The translations under genes and the position numbers were made by a program. Of a DNA stretch of 64,000 bases, positions 45,940 through 55,386 are shown one piece after another (position 1 is the stretch's first letter; the number at the start of each line of letters is the position of its first letter). The notes under the pieces are model-generated. The model made no database searches. It was not told where the DNA came from and saw nothing but the letters and a program-made list of their open reading frames with translations. The DNA is taken from positions 58,599 to 122,598 of the forward strand of contig CALKIU010000069.1 of the NCBI GenBank assembly GCA_937995745.1. The letters run 5' to 3'. The DNA is from an uncultured Bacillaceae bacterium (GTDB lineage Bacteria > Bacillota > Bacilli > Bacillales > Cytobacillaceae).

Positions 45940-47055
45940 ATGAAAAAATCCCCGCAAGAAACGAGAGTGGTCGTCGGTATGTCAGGAGGGGTTGATTCCT
46001 CAGTTGCCGCCCTTCTGTTAAAAGAACAAGGATACGATGTGATCGGCATATTTATGAAAAACTGGGATGATACGGATGAGCACGGTGTCTGCACGGCCAC
46101 GGAGGATTATAATGATGTCATACGCGTGTGCAACCAAATCGGGATTCCCTATTACGCGGTCAATTTTGAAAAGGAATATTACGACAAAGTATTCACTTAT
46201 TTTCTTAACGAATACAAAGCCGGGAGAACGCCGAACCCCGATGTGATGTGCAATAAAGAAATCAAATTTAAAGCCTTTCTCGAGCATGCGATGAAATTGG
46301 GGGCCGATTATCTCGCCACCGGACACTATGCCCGCGTTGAATTCCGCGACGGAGAGTACAAATTGCTGCGCGGCAAGGATAAAAACAAAGATCAGACTTA
46401 TTTCCTCAATCAGCTGACCCAGCAACAACTGTCCAAAGTGATGTTTCCGATCGGCCATCTCGAAAAAGCCGAGGTCAGGGAAATTGCCAGAAAAGCCAAT
46501 TTGGCAACAGCAAACAAAAAAGACAGCACGGGCATCTGTTTTATCGGGGAAAGAAATTTCAAAGAGTTTCTCAGCCAATACTTGCCTTCGCAGCCGGGAA
46601 ACATGGAAACCCTCGACGGAAAAGTGATGGGCAGACATGACGGCCTGATGTATTATACAATTGGGCAGAGGCACGGACTGGGAATCGGCGGGGCCGGCGA
46701 ACCGTGGTTTGTGATTGGGAAAGATTTGCAACGGAATGTATTATATGTTGGTCAAGGGTTTCACAACGACAAATTATATTCCGATTCTCTCATTGCGACG
46801 GATGTGAATTGGATTTCCGACAAAGAAAAACCGAAATCTTTCACCTGTACGGCGAAATTCCGTTACCGCCAGCCTGACACCCCGGTGACCGTTCATTTGT
46901 TGGAAGACGGGAAAGTCAAAGTTGACTTTCACGAGCCGGTCCGGGCCGTTACGCCGGGACAAGCGGCTGTTTTCTATGACGGCGAAGAATGTTTGGGCGG
47001 CGGAACCATTGATGAAGTGTATAAAAATGGCGAAAGGCTGCATTATGTCGGTTAA
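45940..47055 (+). CDS. mnmA: tRNA 2-thiouridylase MnmA
   Basis: The 371-aa enzyme thiolates U34 of Lys, Glu and Gln tRNAs. It has the PP-loop GMSGGVDSSVAA and the catalytic cysteines in NPDVMCNKEIKF and STGICFIGERNF. ATG 45940 has AGTGAGGTGAAGG upstream and gives the B. subtilis length. It sits 75 bases after its sulfur donor iscS. Confidence 0.97.
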   Translation: MKKSPQETRVVVGMSGGVDSSVAALLLKEQGYDVIGIFMKNWDDTDEHGVCTATEDYNDVIRVCNQIGIPYYAVNFEKEYYDKVFTYFLNEYKAGRTPNPDVMCNKEIKFKAFLEHAMKLGADYLATGHYARVEFRDGEYKLLRGKDKNKDQTYFLNQLTQQQLSKVMFPIGHLEKAEVREIARKANLATANKKDSTGICFIGERNFKEFLSQYLPSQPGNMETLDGKVMGRHDGLMYYTIGQRHGLGIGGAGEPWFVIGKDLQRNVLYVGQGFHNDKLYSDSLIATDVNWISDKEKPKSFTCTAKFRYRQPDTPVTVHLLEDGKVKVDFHEPVRAVTPGQAAVFYDGEECLGGGTIDEVYKNGERLHYVG

Positions 47056-47094
47056 GAAATGATCCACGGGAAGAACCCGTGGATCATTTCTTGT
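47054..47094 (+). terminator. Terminator after mnmA
   Basis: A 17-bp perfect stem (from AAGAAATGATCCACGGG at 47054-47070 to its inverse at 47076-47092) has a five-base loop. It overlaps the mnmA stop and has only a very short T run. Confidence 0.75.
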
Positions 47095-47266
47095 CTGAAG
47101 CTTGTCATTTTTTGATAAGATTATTTTTAGAAAGAAAAAGTTCTGCCGGAACGGATTGACTTTACATATTCTTTTTATTTTTGCGGGAACGAAAAACAGG
47201 CGCTTTCACTCCTGTTTCCGCATCTTATTTTTATGGCGAAAATCACCCCGAAAGGGAGGCATCCCG

Positions 47267-49768
47267 ATGGGAAGCAGTGAACAGCTGGTTCTGTTTGACG
47301 ATCAAAAACATTACATCAAAGGAACGCATGTCGTCACTATTTTCCGCAATGAGCAAAATTATTATACGGTTCTAAAAATACGGATCGAGGAAACGAATTT
47401 TGAATTCGAGGAAAAAGATGTGGTTGTGACCGGGTATTTTCCGACCGTCCACGAACATGAGACGTATGTATTCTATGGGGAAATGAGGGAGCATCCGCGC
47501 TTCGGCCCGCAGTTTTACGCGCAGCATTACCGGAAGGAGCTTCCGAAGACGAGAGAGGGCGTTATCGCCTATTTGTCGGGGGAACTGTTCAAAGGCATCG
47601 GGAAGAAAACCGCTGAAAGAATAGTGGACGCGTTGGGTGAAGACGCCATTTCCAAAATATTGAAAGATCCGTCTCTTCTCGATACGGTACCGAAACTTTC
47701 TGCCGATAAAGCAAAACAGCTTTATGACACGCTGTTGGAACACCAGGGCCTTGAACAGGTGATGATCGCCCTCAATCAATACGGTTTCGGTCCCCAGTTG
47801 TCAATGAAGATTTACCGTGCTTATAAAAAACAGGCGATTGACATTATTCAACAAAACCCTTACCGGTTGATTGAAGATGTTGAAGGGATCGGTTTTAACA
47901 GGGCCGATGAACTGGGGCGTCAGCTAGGAATTTCTGGAAACCATCCCGACCGGATTAGGGCGGGCTGTCTTTATACTTTGGAACAAGAGTGCATGCAGGC
48001 GGGGCATGTATATATGCCGGCCCGGAACCTCCTTGAAAGCGTTAAAAGACTATTGGAGGAAAATCAGCAGGACATCATTGAATATGACAATATATCAACG
48101 GAATTGTTGAAACTGGAGGAAGAAGGAAAAATCATTATCGAGGAGCAAAGAATCTATCTTCCGTCGCTCTATTTTGCGGAAAAGGGCTTTGTGTCAAATA
48201 TTAAAAGAATTCTGTCCCAAAATGATTTTGCCGAACAATTCCCCGAGTCGGAGTTCCTTCTTGCACTCGGCAAGCTGGAGGAGAGACTGAAAATTCAATA
48301 TGCCCCGTCGCAGCGAAAAGCGATTCAAACCGCTTTGATGTCGCCGATGCTTATATTGACAGGCGGGCCGGGTACCGGGAAGACGACGGTGATCAAGGGA
48401 ATCGTCGAGTTGTACGGCGAGCTTCACAGTTGTTCCCTCGAACCGCGGGATTATGCCAATACGGATGAGCCTTACCCTGTCATTCTCGCTGCTCCGACGG
48501 GAAGGGCTGCCAAACGGATGGCCGAGTCGACCGGCCTCCCTGCGGCGACCATTCACCGCTTGCTCGGCTGGGACGGCGCGGACGGTTTTGTCCATACGGA
48601 GGATAATCCGCTGGAGGGAAAACTCGTCATTATCGATGAAGCCTCCATGCTGGATATATGGCTCGCCAATCAATTGTTCAGGGCTCTCCCGGAACATTGC
48701 CAAGTGGTCCTTGTCGGCGACGAGGATCAGCTTCCTTCTGTCGGCCCCGGACAAGTGTTAAAAGATCTCCTTGATTCGGAGACAATCCCTGTAGTCAGGT
48801 TGACGGATATCTACCGTCAGGAAGAAGGTTCGTCGATTATTGAACTGGCTCATCAAATCAAGAGCGGACATTTGCCGGCCGATGTGACGAAACAGCAGCC
48901 GGACCGGTCGTTCATCCGCTGCCGTACGGCACAAATCGGCGATGTCGTCGGAAAAATCGTCCTCAATGCCATTAACAAAGGATACACAGCTAAAGATATC
49001 CAGGTGCTTGCCCCCATGTACAAAGGCCCGGCAGGCATCGACCGGTTAAATATAATATTGCAGGATATTTTTAACAGCAACGAAGACAAACGGAAAAGGG
49101 AAATTTCCCACGGGGATGTCATATTCCGCGTCGGGGATAAGGTGCTGCAGTTGGTCAACCGCCCCGAAGACCAAGTTTTCAACGGGGATATCGGTGAAAT
49201 CATTTCCATCATTTACGCGAAAGAAAACGAGGAAAAACAGGATCAAATCGTTGTTTCATATGATGGAAACGAGGTTGTCTATACGAGGCAAGATTTGACA
49301 GAAATTACCCATGCTTTTTGCTGTTCCGTCCATAAATCCCAAGGGAGCGAATTTCCGATCGTCATCTTCCCCGTTGTGAAAAGTTATTACCGGATGCTTC
49401 GGAGAAATTTAATTTACACGGCGATTACACGGGCGAAACAATTTCTCATTTTATGCGGCGAAGAAGAGGCTTTGAGGATGGGTGTGGCCAGAATGGATGA
49501 ACAGTCCCGCCTGACGACCTTAAAGGAAAAACTTCAGGAGGCCGTGGGCGGGATTCCGGTTGCCCGGACGGAGGAAACAGAGCAAGACGGAAACAAGCTA
49601 GTTGCAACAGCCATTCAACCGAAGACGGAGGAAAAGGAAGAGGGGATAGTTCAATTTCCCGGCGGGGAGCTTCCCGTTTCAGCGGAAGAAGTATTGATGA
49701 AGGTTGATCCGATGATAGGCATGGGGAATCTCACTCCCTACGATTTTATGGATTGTGATGACAGTTAA
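47267..49768 (+). CDS. recD2: ATP-dependent DNA helicase RecD2
   Basis: The 833-aa superfamily 1B helicase has an N-terminal OB and helix-hairpin-helix region (GIGKKTAERIVDALG), Walker A LTGGPGTGKTT, Walker B IIDEASMLD, and the SH3-like and motif VI regions near the end (HKSQGSEFPIVI, YTAITRAK). It acts 5'-3' in repair and replication-fork maintenance. ATG 47267 has AAAGGGAGGC. The TPR gene yrrB that lies before it in B. subtilis is absent. Confidence 0.95.
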   Translation: MGSSEQLVLFDDQKHYIKGTHVVTIFRNEQNYYTVLKIRIEETNFEFEEKDVVVTGYFPTVHEHETYVFYGEMREHPRFGPQFYAQHYRKELPKTREGVIAYLSGELFKGIGKKTAERIVDALGEDAISKILKDPSLLDTVPKLSADKAKQLYDTLLEHQGLEQVMIALNQYGFGPQLSMKIYRAYKKQAIDIIQQNPYRLIEDVEGIGFNRADELGRQLGISGNHPDRIRAGCLYTLEQECMQAGHVYMPARNLLESVKRLLEENQQDIIEYDNISTELLKLEEEGKIIIEEQRIYLPSLYFAEKGFVSNIKRILSQNDFAEQFPESEFLLALGKLEERLKIQYAPSQRKAIQTALMSPMLILTGGPGTGKTTVIKGIVELYGELHSCSLEPRDYANTDEPYPVILAAPTGRAAKRMAESTGLPAATIHRLLGWDGADGFVHTEDNPLEGKLVIIDEASMLDIWLANQLFRALPEHCQVVLVGDEDQLPSVGPGQVLKDLLDSETIPVVRLTDIYRQEEGSSIIELAHQIKSGHLPADVTKQQPDRSFIRCRTAQIGDVVGKIVLNAINKGYTAKDIQVLAPMYKGPAGIDRLNIILQDIFNSNEDKRKREISHGDVIFRVGDKVLQLVNRPEDQVFNGDIGEIISIIYAKENEEKQDQIVVSYDGNEVVYTRQDLTEITHAFCCSVHKSQGSEFPIVIFPVVKSYYRMLRRNLIYTAITRAKQFLILCGEEEALRMGVARMDEQSRLTTLKEKLQEAVGGIPVARTEETEQDGNKLVATAIQPKTEEKEEGIVQFPGGELPVSAEEVLMKVDPMIGMGNLTPYDFMDCDDS

Positions 49769-49806
49769 GTCGGGGTTTTCTGAAAAGTATCTAAGATAAC
49801 GAAATA

Positions 49807-49860
49807 TACAAGCAAGTGGAGAAGCCGAATGGCGTTTTTCCACTTGCTTGTATTTCTTTT
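49807..49860 (+). terminator. Terminator after recD2
   Basis: TACAAGCAAGTGGA at 49807-49820 pairs with TCCACTTGCTTGTA at 49839-49852, then TTTCTTTTC. Confidence 0.88.
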
Positions 49861-49907
49861 CAGGATTTTTTTCTGGAAGCAGTGGGGGATACCGCCCGTT
49901 TTCAGTA

Positions 49908-50081
49908 TTAGTGTGGGCGATTGCCATCATTCCGATTTTTCAAGGCCCCACAGGCAAAATCTGCGGAAACACCGGTTGTCCTTGAGGTGACCGGACGCAC
50001 TTTATACCTCGATTTTCTTCGAGCGTAGAGTTCGGCGTCTTTTTTGTCCCATTCAAGGGCTTGTTTGGCTTTGCTTTCCAT
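49908..50081 (-). CDS. Possible 57-aa small protein, unrecognised
   Basis: An open frame on the minus strand runs from ATG at 50081 to TAA at 49908-49910. The product is basic and compositionally protein-like (WDKKDAELYARRKSRYKVRP, then a TSRTTGVSADF segment). No clear ribosome binding site precedes it, and I do not recognise a family. It may be a real short gene or a remnant of a repeated element. The rest of 49861-50320 shows no other coding signal. Confidence 0.35.
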   Translation of the reverse strand: MESKAKQALEWDKKDAELYARRKSRYKVRPVTSRTTGVSADFACGALKNRNDGNRPH

Positions 50082-50320
50082 TCTTCATAAACTGGATTTT
50101 AATGAACTTGACGGTTGTCTTTTGCCGTTAACGGGCAGTCTATATAGTCTTCACATTCATATATTTTAAGTCTTGTTCATGGCCACACACATTCTTTTGA
50201 CCGCTTTCCTTCCGTCGAGGCAAATAAAACAATCATCCTCTATTTCAAGCTCCTTCCGTATTTCCGTGTTTGTTCCTTCAAAGAGTATTGTTCGGATAAA
50301 GTTTGGGCTTTCTCGTCGGT

Positions 50321-50555
50321 TTTGTCTGGAACGAGGGTTCATTCGGACAAACTCCGCTCTGATTTCTTGGCTTTTGTCCAAAATAGGCGGTAATTTAGAC
50401 AGACCGTTTTACAACTCAAGCACTTTGTCCAAAATAATGGATAATTTGGACAAAACTGACGGAAAATGGGCGTTTTGTCCAAAAAGGGCGTGAATTTGGA
50501 CAACACCCGTTCAGATCCATTGGCTATTGTCCAAAATAGACTGTAATTTGGACAA
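50321..50555. repeat. Array of five regularly spaced palindromes
   Basis: Five units share arms TTGTCCAAAAT and ATTTGGACAA around an 8-10 base loop: about 50321-50351 (degenerate), 50373-50402, 50424-50454, 50474-50503 and 50527-50555. Centres are about 51 bp apart. The spacers of about 20 bases differ from one another. The array lies between the recD2 terminator and a zinc-ribbon gene, in a region without convincing genes. Confidence 0.85.
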
Positions 50556-50949
50556 CCTTTTTTGTGTTCTATCGGCTGAAAAACTCAGGTTGATTGGTGA
50601 TACGGACTATGCAACCATTCGGGCGGTACACAATGTCCGGGAGTTTCCCCTTCAAGACTCAGCTTTATCACCCCGGAGCTGAACGGCGCCAATATAAACG
50701 ACCCCTAATAAATTCGGATTCTTCTACACCATTGTCGGAAGAGCACACCTTCCCCAAAAAAGAACAGAATGTATATTTCTGGAAAAAATGGGAACAATTT
50801 TAAAGTATCCTTGCCCGATGATTTTTCAACAACACGGGCAGTAAGAGGATTGTGAAAATGCGCGGCTCTCTGCCATCCGGCAAAGATGCCGTCATCGCTG
50901 CAACAACGGGCAGACGATACCAATGATGATGGGAATAGAGGTGTCACAA
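50556..50949. other. Non-coding stretch between palindrome array and zinc-ribbon gene
   Basis: No gene, terminator or strong promoter could be supported. A 69-codon plus-strand frame from 50594 has a GTG start and no family resemblance, and I do not call it. The sequence might be decayed coding DNA, but no parent gene is recognisable. Confidence 0.5.
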
Positions 50950-51141
50950 ATGTTAAAATGTCCCAATTGCCATAGCAAAGATTTGGGGAAAATAGGTGTT
51001 TATCAATATTATTGCTGGAACTGTTTCATAGAACTGTCATTGCATCAAAATATCATTCATACCCATCAGGTGGAAGAAGACGGAACGCTTACGTCATTGG
51101 ATGATTTGTTTGACGAAGATGAGCGCAGATACAGTATTTAG
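50950..51141 (+). CDS. Small zinc-ribbon protein (YrzR-like)
   Basis: The 63-aa protein has a CxxC-x16-CxxC zinc ribbon (CPNC near residue 4 and CWNC near 24) and an acidic tail (SLDDLFDEDERR). GAGGTG lies 6 bases before ATG 50950. A gene of this kind lies near alaS in Bacillus. Function unknown; it may bind nucleic acid or a protein partner. Confidence 0.78.
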   Translation: MLKCPNCHSKDLGKIGVYQYYCWNCFIELSLHQNIIHTHQVEEDGTLTSLDDLFDEDERRYSI

Positions 51142-51190
51142 AGAATTTTTGCCCGGATGGTTACCGGGAATGGGCCGTCGGGGAATTAAG

Positions 51191-51215
51191 ATTCCCCCTC
51201 CGTGATGAGGGGGAT
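51191..51215. other. Perfect hairpin before the AI-2E-type gene
   Basis: ATTCCCCCTC at 51191-51200 pairs with GAGGGGGAT at 51207-51215. There is no T run. The right arm is about 20 bases upstream of the next ribosome binding site. Confidence 0.55.
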
Positions 51216-51247
51216 TCTACCGGTGGAAGGACAGAGGAGTGGATGAT

Positions 51248-52339
51248 GTGGATTTTCATAAAAAATGGTTTCTCCGCCTTGGGCTGTTACTATTGGTTTT
51301 TGTTGTCATGTATTTGTTCTTAAAGCTCCGGGCTCTTTGGTTTCCTGTTATGAAAATCTTTGCCGTCGTCCTTACTCCGTTTGTGATCGCCGCCTTTATT
51401 ACATATTTGCTTCATCCGATTGTTGAGAAACTTTACGAAAACAATCTGCCGAGATGGTTATCGATTTTAATCATCTATTTGCTTTTTTTTGGCGGAATCG
51501 GTTTCGCCTTATATAAAGGAATCCCCGCTTTTGTTGTCCAACTTCGCGATTTGGTGGAAAATGTCCCCCAATTGACCAATCAGTACCGGGAGTGGATATC
51601 AGCCGTTCAGGTACAGACGTCCACCTTGCCGGCCGGGGTCCAAAACATGATTGATGAAGGGATTAGCGCGGTTGAGCAAAAATTAAATTCTCTGTTGGAT
51701 AAAGTTATCGATTTTTTGATGGGGATTTTAAATTCCATTGTGATGATCGCTATCATTCCTTTTATTGTTTTTTATTTTTTAAAAGACATCGAACTGTTAA
51801 AAAAGGCGGTATGGTATTTAACCCCCGGGAAATGGCGGGCAAGCGGAATCCGTTTTTTGCGTGATGTCGACCAATCCCTTGGCGGTTATATCCGGGGCCA
51901 ATTGCTCGTCTGCACGATTGTCGGCGCCTCTGCGGCACTTATTTTCTGGCTGATCGGGATGAATTACCCCCTTATATTGGGTTCCATCATTGGCATTACG
52001 AATATCATCCCGTATTTTGGACCGGTGATCGGCATGTTGCCGGCCTTGATTATAGCGGCGACGATATCGATGAAAATGGTCATTATTTTGTTTGTCATTC
52101 TTCTTTTGTTGCAATTTTTGGAGGGAAACTTACTTTCTCCTTATATCGTCGGGAAAAGTTTGCGGATGCATCCTCTGATTATTATGCTGGCTCTTTTAGC
52201 CGGAGGGGAAATCGGAGGCATTGTTGGCCTTATTTTGGCCGTCCCGGTAACTGCCGTGCTCAAGGTGAGCATCGTCCATGCCAAAAATCATTTTATGCAT
52301 ATGAAAGAAAAAGCTGTCGAAGCAGTTAAGGAACGTTGA
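51248..52339 (+). CDS. AI-2E family transporter (YrrI-like)
   Basis: The 363-aa polytopic protein has about seven to eight membrane segments with a central soluble loop, and the family motifs GNLLSPYIVGKSLRMHPL and PFVIAAFITYLLHP. Members include autoinducer-2 exporters and cation antiporters, so the substrate cannot be named. GTG 51248 is 8 bases after GAGGAG; GTG 51239 overlaps that site. Its stop lies within the -35 box of the alaS promoter. Confidence 0.87.
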   Translation: MDFHKKWFLRLGLLLLVFVVMYLFLKLRALWFPVMKIFAVVLTPFVIAAFITYLLHPIVEKLYENNLPRWLSILIIYLLFFGGIGFALYKGIPAFVVQLRDLVENVPQLTNQYREWISAVQVQTSTLPAGVQNMIDEGISAVEQKLNSLLDKVIDFLMGILNSIVMIAIIPFIVFYFLKDIELLKKAVWYLTPGKWRASGIRFLRDVDQSLGGYIRGQLLVCTIVGASAALIFWLIGMNYPLILGSIIGITNIIPYFGPVIGMLPALIIAATISMKMVIILFVILLLLQFLEGNLLSPYIVGKSLRMHPLIIMLALLAGGEIGGIVGLILAVPVTAVLKVSIVHAKNHFMHMKEKAVEAVKER

Positions 52340-52365
52340 CAAACTTCCCTGCAACTGGCTATAAT
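52336..52365 (+). promoter_or_regulatory. Sigma-A promoter of alaS
   Basis: Perfect TTGACA at 52336-52341 and perfect TATAAT at 52360-52365 are 18 bp apart. The leader from here to alaS is about 380 bases. Confidence 0.85.
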
Positions 52366-52454
52366 CCATAGTAGGTTTCGGAAATGTTGACATTGATTGC
52401 GGATAATTGGCCGGTATGTATTTTGTTCCGGCAGAAAAGATTACATACAGCGAA

Positions 52455-52706
52455 CGTGATGAAGGACCGAGTACGTTACAGACCATCTTCGTGCCGTTTC
52501 CGGCGCATCAGAGAGGAATTTCCCCAGGCTGAAAGAAATTCCAGATGAAGGGTAACGGAAGGCCAGTCCGGAGCGCAGCTAATCACTGCCGTTCCCTCGC
52601 GTTAAGAGGTTTGAGTGGTGAATGATGTTTTTCTGCCGTCATTCACAATCAGGGTGGTACCGCGAGCGAGCCTTCGTCCCTGTGTCAGGGAGGGGGCTTT
52701 TTTCTT
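52455..52706 (+). ncRNA. T-box riboswitch of alaS
   Basis: Stem I base GGAC (52464-52467) pairs with GTCC (52566-52569). The specifier loop has AGTA at 52470-52473 and GAAG-GCC-A at 52558-52565, above CGTTAC/GTAACG; the specifier is GCC (Ala). The core AGGGTGGTACCGCGAG is at 52651-52666; TGGT (52655-52658) matches an ACCA acceptor end, as in tRNA-Ala. The terminator pairs CCCTG with CAGGG near 52678-52690 and ends in TTTTTT. Confidence 0.95.
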
Positions 52707-52752
52707 TGTAAGAAGTTTTATCGAAAAAAATTAGAAAAAACGGAGGTTTACC

Positions 52753-55386
52753 ATGAAAAAACTGTCGAGTGCTGAAATTCGCCGGATGTTTTTGGAATTT
52801 TTTAAGGAAAAAGGTCATTCGGTGGAACCGAGCGCTTCTTTAATTCCTGTTGATGATCCGTCTCTTTTGTGGATTAACTGCGGGATGGCCACATTAAAAA
52901 AATATTTTGACGGCCGTTTGGTTCCGGAAAATCCCCGTATCACCAACGTGCAAAAATCCATCCGGACGAATGATATTGAAAATGTAGGAAAAACCCCGCG
53001 CCATCACACGTTTTTTGAAATGCTGGGCAATTTCTCAATCGGAGATTACTTTAAAGAAGAGGCTATCCTTTGGGCTTGGGAGTTTCTTACTGATAAAAAA
53101 TGGCTCGGCCTGGACAAAGAACGGTTGTCGGTAACCATTCATCCGGAGGATAACGAAGCTTTTGAGATTTGGACAAAAAAAATCGGGATTCCCGAAGAAC
53201 GGGTTATCAGATTGGAAGGGAATTTTTGGGATATTGGCGAAGGCCCAAGCGGCCCGAACACGGAAATCTTTTATGACCGGGGTCCTGAATACGGGAATGA
53301 TGAAAATGATCCGGAACTGTATCCCGGCGGGGAAAATGACCGTTATTTGGAAGTATGGAATCTGGTATTTTCCGAATTTAACCACAATCCTGACGGAACT
53401 TACACTCCGCTTCCGAAAAAGAATATTGATACGGGAATGGGGTTGGAGCGAATCGCTTCTGTGATGCAGGAGGTTGAAACGAACTTTGATACGGACCTGT
53501 TTGTCCCAATCATTCAAGCAATACAGGAAATTTCCGGTGTGAAATATAAGAGCAGCAAAGAAGCCGATGTCGCGTTCCGGGTGATTTCCGATCACATCCG
53601 CACGGTTGCTTTTGCCATCGGTGACGGAGCCCTTCCTTCCAACGAAGGCCGGGGATATGTGCTGCGCCGCCTCATCCGCCGGGCTGTGCGCTATGCGAAG
53701 CAAATCAATATTAACCGGCCGTTCATGTATGAGTTGGTGCCGGTAGTCGGCGAAGTGATGGCTGATTTTTACCCGGAAGTAAAGGAAAAATGCGATTTTA
53801 TTCAGAAAGTCATCAAAAATGAAGAAGAACGGTTCCATGAAACTCTCCATGAAGGGTTAAACATCTTATCGGAAATATTGGCAGAGGCCGAAGAAAAAGG
53901 AACGGGCGTCATTGACGGAAAAGATGTATTCCGCCTATATGACACGTACGGTTTTCCGGTTGAATTGACGGAAGAGTATGCCCAGGAAAAAGGGCTCGGC
54001 ATCGATCATGAAGGATTTAAACGTGAAATGGAAAGACAAAGGGAAAGAGCCCGGGCTGCAAGACAAGACGTCGACTCCATGCAGGTTCAAAGCGGTGTTC
54101 TCGCTGATCTTAAGGTGGAAAGCCGCTTTATCGGATATGATGAACTAGAGACGGAAGCACAAGTCTTGGCCATCATCAAAGACGGGGAACTTCAAGACAG
54201 TGCAAACAGCGGGGAAGAAGTGCAGCTCATCCTTGATGTAACACCGTTCTATGCGGAAAGCGGCGGTCAGATCGCCGATGAGGGCACGATAGAAAGCGGC
54301 GCTGCCAAAGCGGTCGTCCAAGACGTGCAAAAAGCGCCGAACGGACAAAATTTGCACCGGGTCTTTATTGAATCCGGAACATTGCAAGTGAATGATAAAG
54401 TGTATGCCGCCGTGGACAGGCAAAATCGCGAAAAAATCATCAAAAACCATTCGGCAACCCACCTTTTGCATCAGGCATTAAAAGATGTTCTCGGCGGCCA
54501 CGTTAATCAGGCCGGTTCATTGGTGGAAGCAGAGCGGCTGCGTTTTGACTTCTCCCATTTCGGACAGGTTCGTGAGGATGAACTGGAAAGAATCGAAGCC
54601 ATTGTTAATGAGAAAATTTGGCAATCCCTGCCGGTGCAAATTGATTATAAAAAACTGGATGAAGCAAAGGCAATGGGGGCCATGGCGCTTTTTGGCGAAA
54701 AGTACGGGGAAATTGTCCGCGTTGTGCAAATCGGCAATTACAGCATTGAATTGTGCGGCGGCTGCCATGTGGCAAATTCTTCGGAAATCGGATTGTTCAA
54801 AATTGTTTCCGAGAGCGGAATCGGCGCCGGAATCCGCCGGATTGAAGCCGTTACGGGCGAAGCCGCTTATAGATTAATGAACGAGCAGTATCGGATTCTT
54901 AAAGAAGCGGCGGCAAAATTGAAAACCAATCCGAGGGATGTGGTTCACCGGATTGAAGCGCTTCTTGGGGAAATGAAAGAGTTGCAAAGGGAAAAAGAAT
55001 CATTGACAGACAAGCTGAATCATTTGGAAGCGCAAAATTTAGTCCGCCAAGTGAAGGAAGTGAACGGCATCAACGTGCTCACCGCCAAAATACAAAAAGC
55101 GGACATGAACACACTCCGCAACATGGCTGATGATTTAAAAGAAAAACTCGGTTCTGGCGTGATTGTTCTGGGAAGCCCGGTCGGCGGAAAAGTCAACCTG
55201 ATTGCCGCGGTTACAAAAGACCTTGTTGACAAGGGCTTCCATGCCGGAAAGTTGATCAAAGAAGTGGCGGCCATTTGTGAAGGCGGTGGGGGAGGCCGGC
55301 CGGATATGGCCCAGGCGGGCGGCAAAAATCCGAATAAATTGGACAGCGCCTTGGATTATGTCGAAAAGTGGGTGGCTTCCGTTTGA
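52753..55386 (+). CDS. alaS: Alanyl-tRNA synthetase
   Basis: The 877-aa enzyme has the class II core at the N terminus (RRMFLEFFKEKGH, GMATLKKYF), an editing domain with HSATHLLH and CGGCHV zinc residues, and the C-terminal C-Ala domain ending GGGGGRPDMAQAGGK. CGGAGG precedes the ATG. It is controlled by the upstream T-box and is followed by the yrzL-ruvX-yrzB group. Confidence 0.98.
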   Translation: MKKLSSAEIRRMFLEFFKEKGHSVEPSASLIPVDDPSLLWINCGMATLKKYFDGRLVPENPRITNVQKSIRTNDIENVGKTPRHHTFFEMLGNFSIGDYFKEEAILWAWEFLTDKKWLGLDKERLSVTIHPEDNEAFEIWTKKIGIPEERVIRLEGNFWDIGEGPSGPNTEIFYDRGPEYGNDENDPELYPGGENDRYLEVWNLVFSEFNHNPDGTYTPLPKKNIDTGMGLERIASVMQEVETNFDTDLFVPIIQAIQEISGVKYKSSKEADVAFRVISDHIRTVAFAIGDGALPSNEGRGYVLRRLIRRAVRYAKQININRPFMYELVPVVGEVMADFYPEVKEKCDFIQKVIKNEEERFHETLHEGLNILSEILAEAEEKGTGVIDGKDVFRLYDTYGFPVELTEEYAQEKGLGIDHEGFKREMERQRERARAARQDVDSMQVQSGVLADLKVESRFIGYDELETEAQVLAIIKDGELQDSANSGEEVQLILDVTPFYAESGGQIADEGTIESGAAKAVVQDVQKAPNGQNLHRVFIESGTLQVNDKVYAAVDRQNREKIIKNHSATHLLHQALKDVLGGHVNQAGSLVEAERLRFDFSHFGQVREDELERIEAIVNEKIWQSLPVQIDYKKLDEAKAMGAMALFGEKYGEIVRVVQIGNYSIELCGGCHVANSSEIGLFKIVSESGIGAGIRRIEAVTGEAAYRLMNEQYRILKEAAAKLKTNPRDVVHRIEALLGEMKELQREKESLTDKLNHLEAQNLVRQVKEVNGINVLTAKIQKADMNTLRNMADDLKEKLGSGVIVLGSPVGGKVNLIAAVTKDLVDKGFHAGKLIKEVAAICEGGGGGRPDMAQAGGKNPNKLDSALDYVEKWVASV

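Noticed and set aside
50166..50381. 71-codon minus-strand frame overlapping the palindromes
   Set aside because: Its start lies inside a repeat arm with no ribosome site. The last 35 codons look protein-like, but I cannot support a gene.
50321..50555. CRISPR array
   Set aside because: Repeats are imperfect palindromes with diverged loops, there are only five, and no cas genes are nearby.
50594..50803. 69-codon plus-strand frame
   Set aside because: GTG start without a good ribosome binding site and no recognisable domain.
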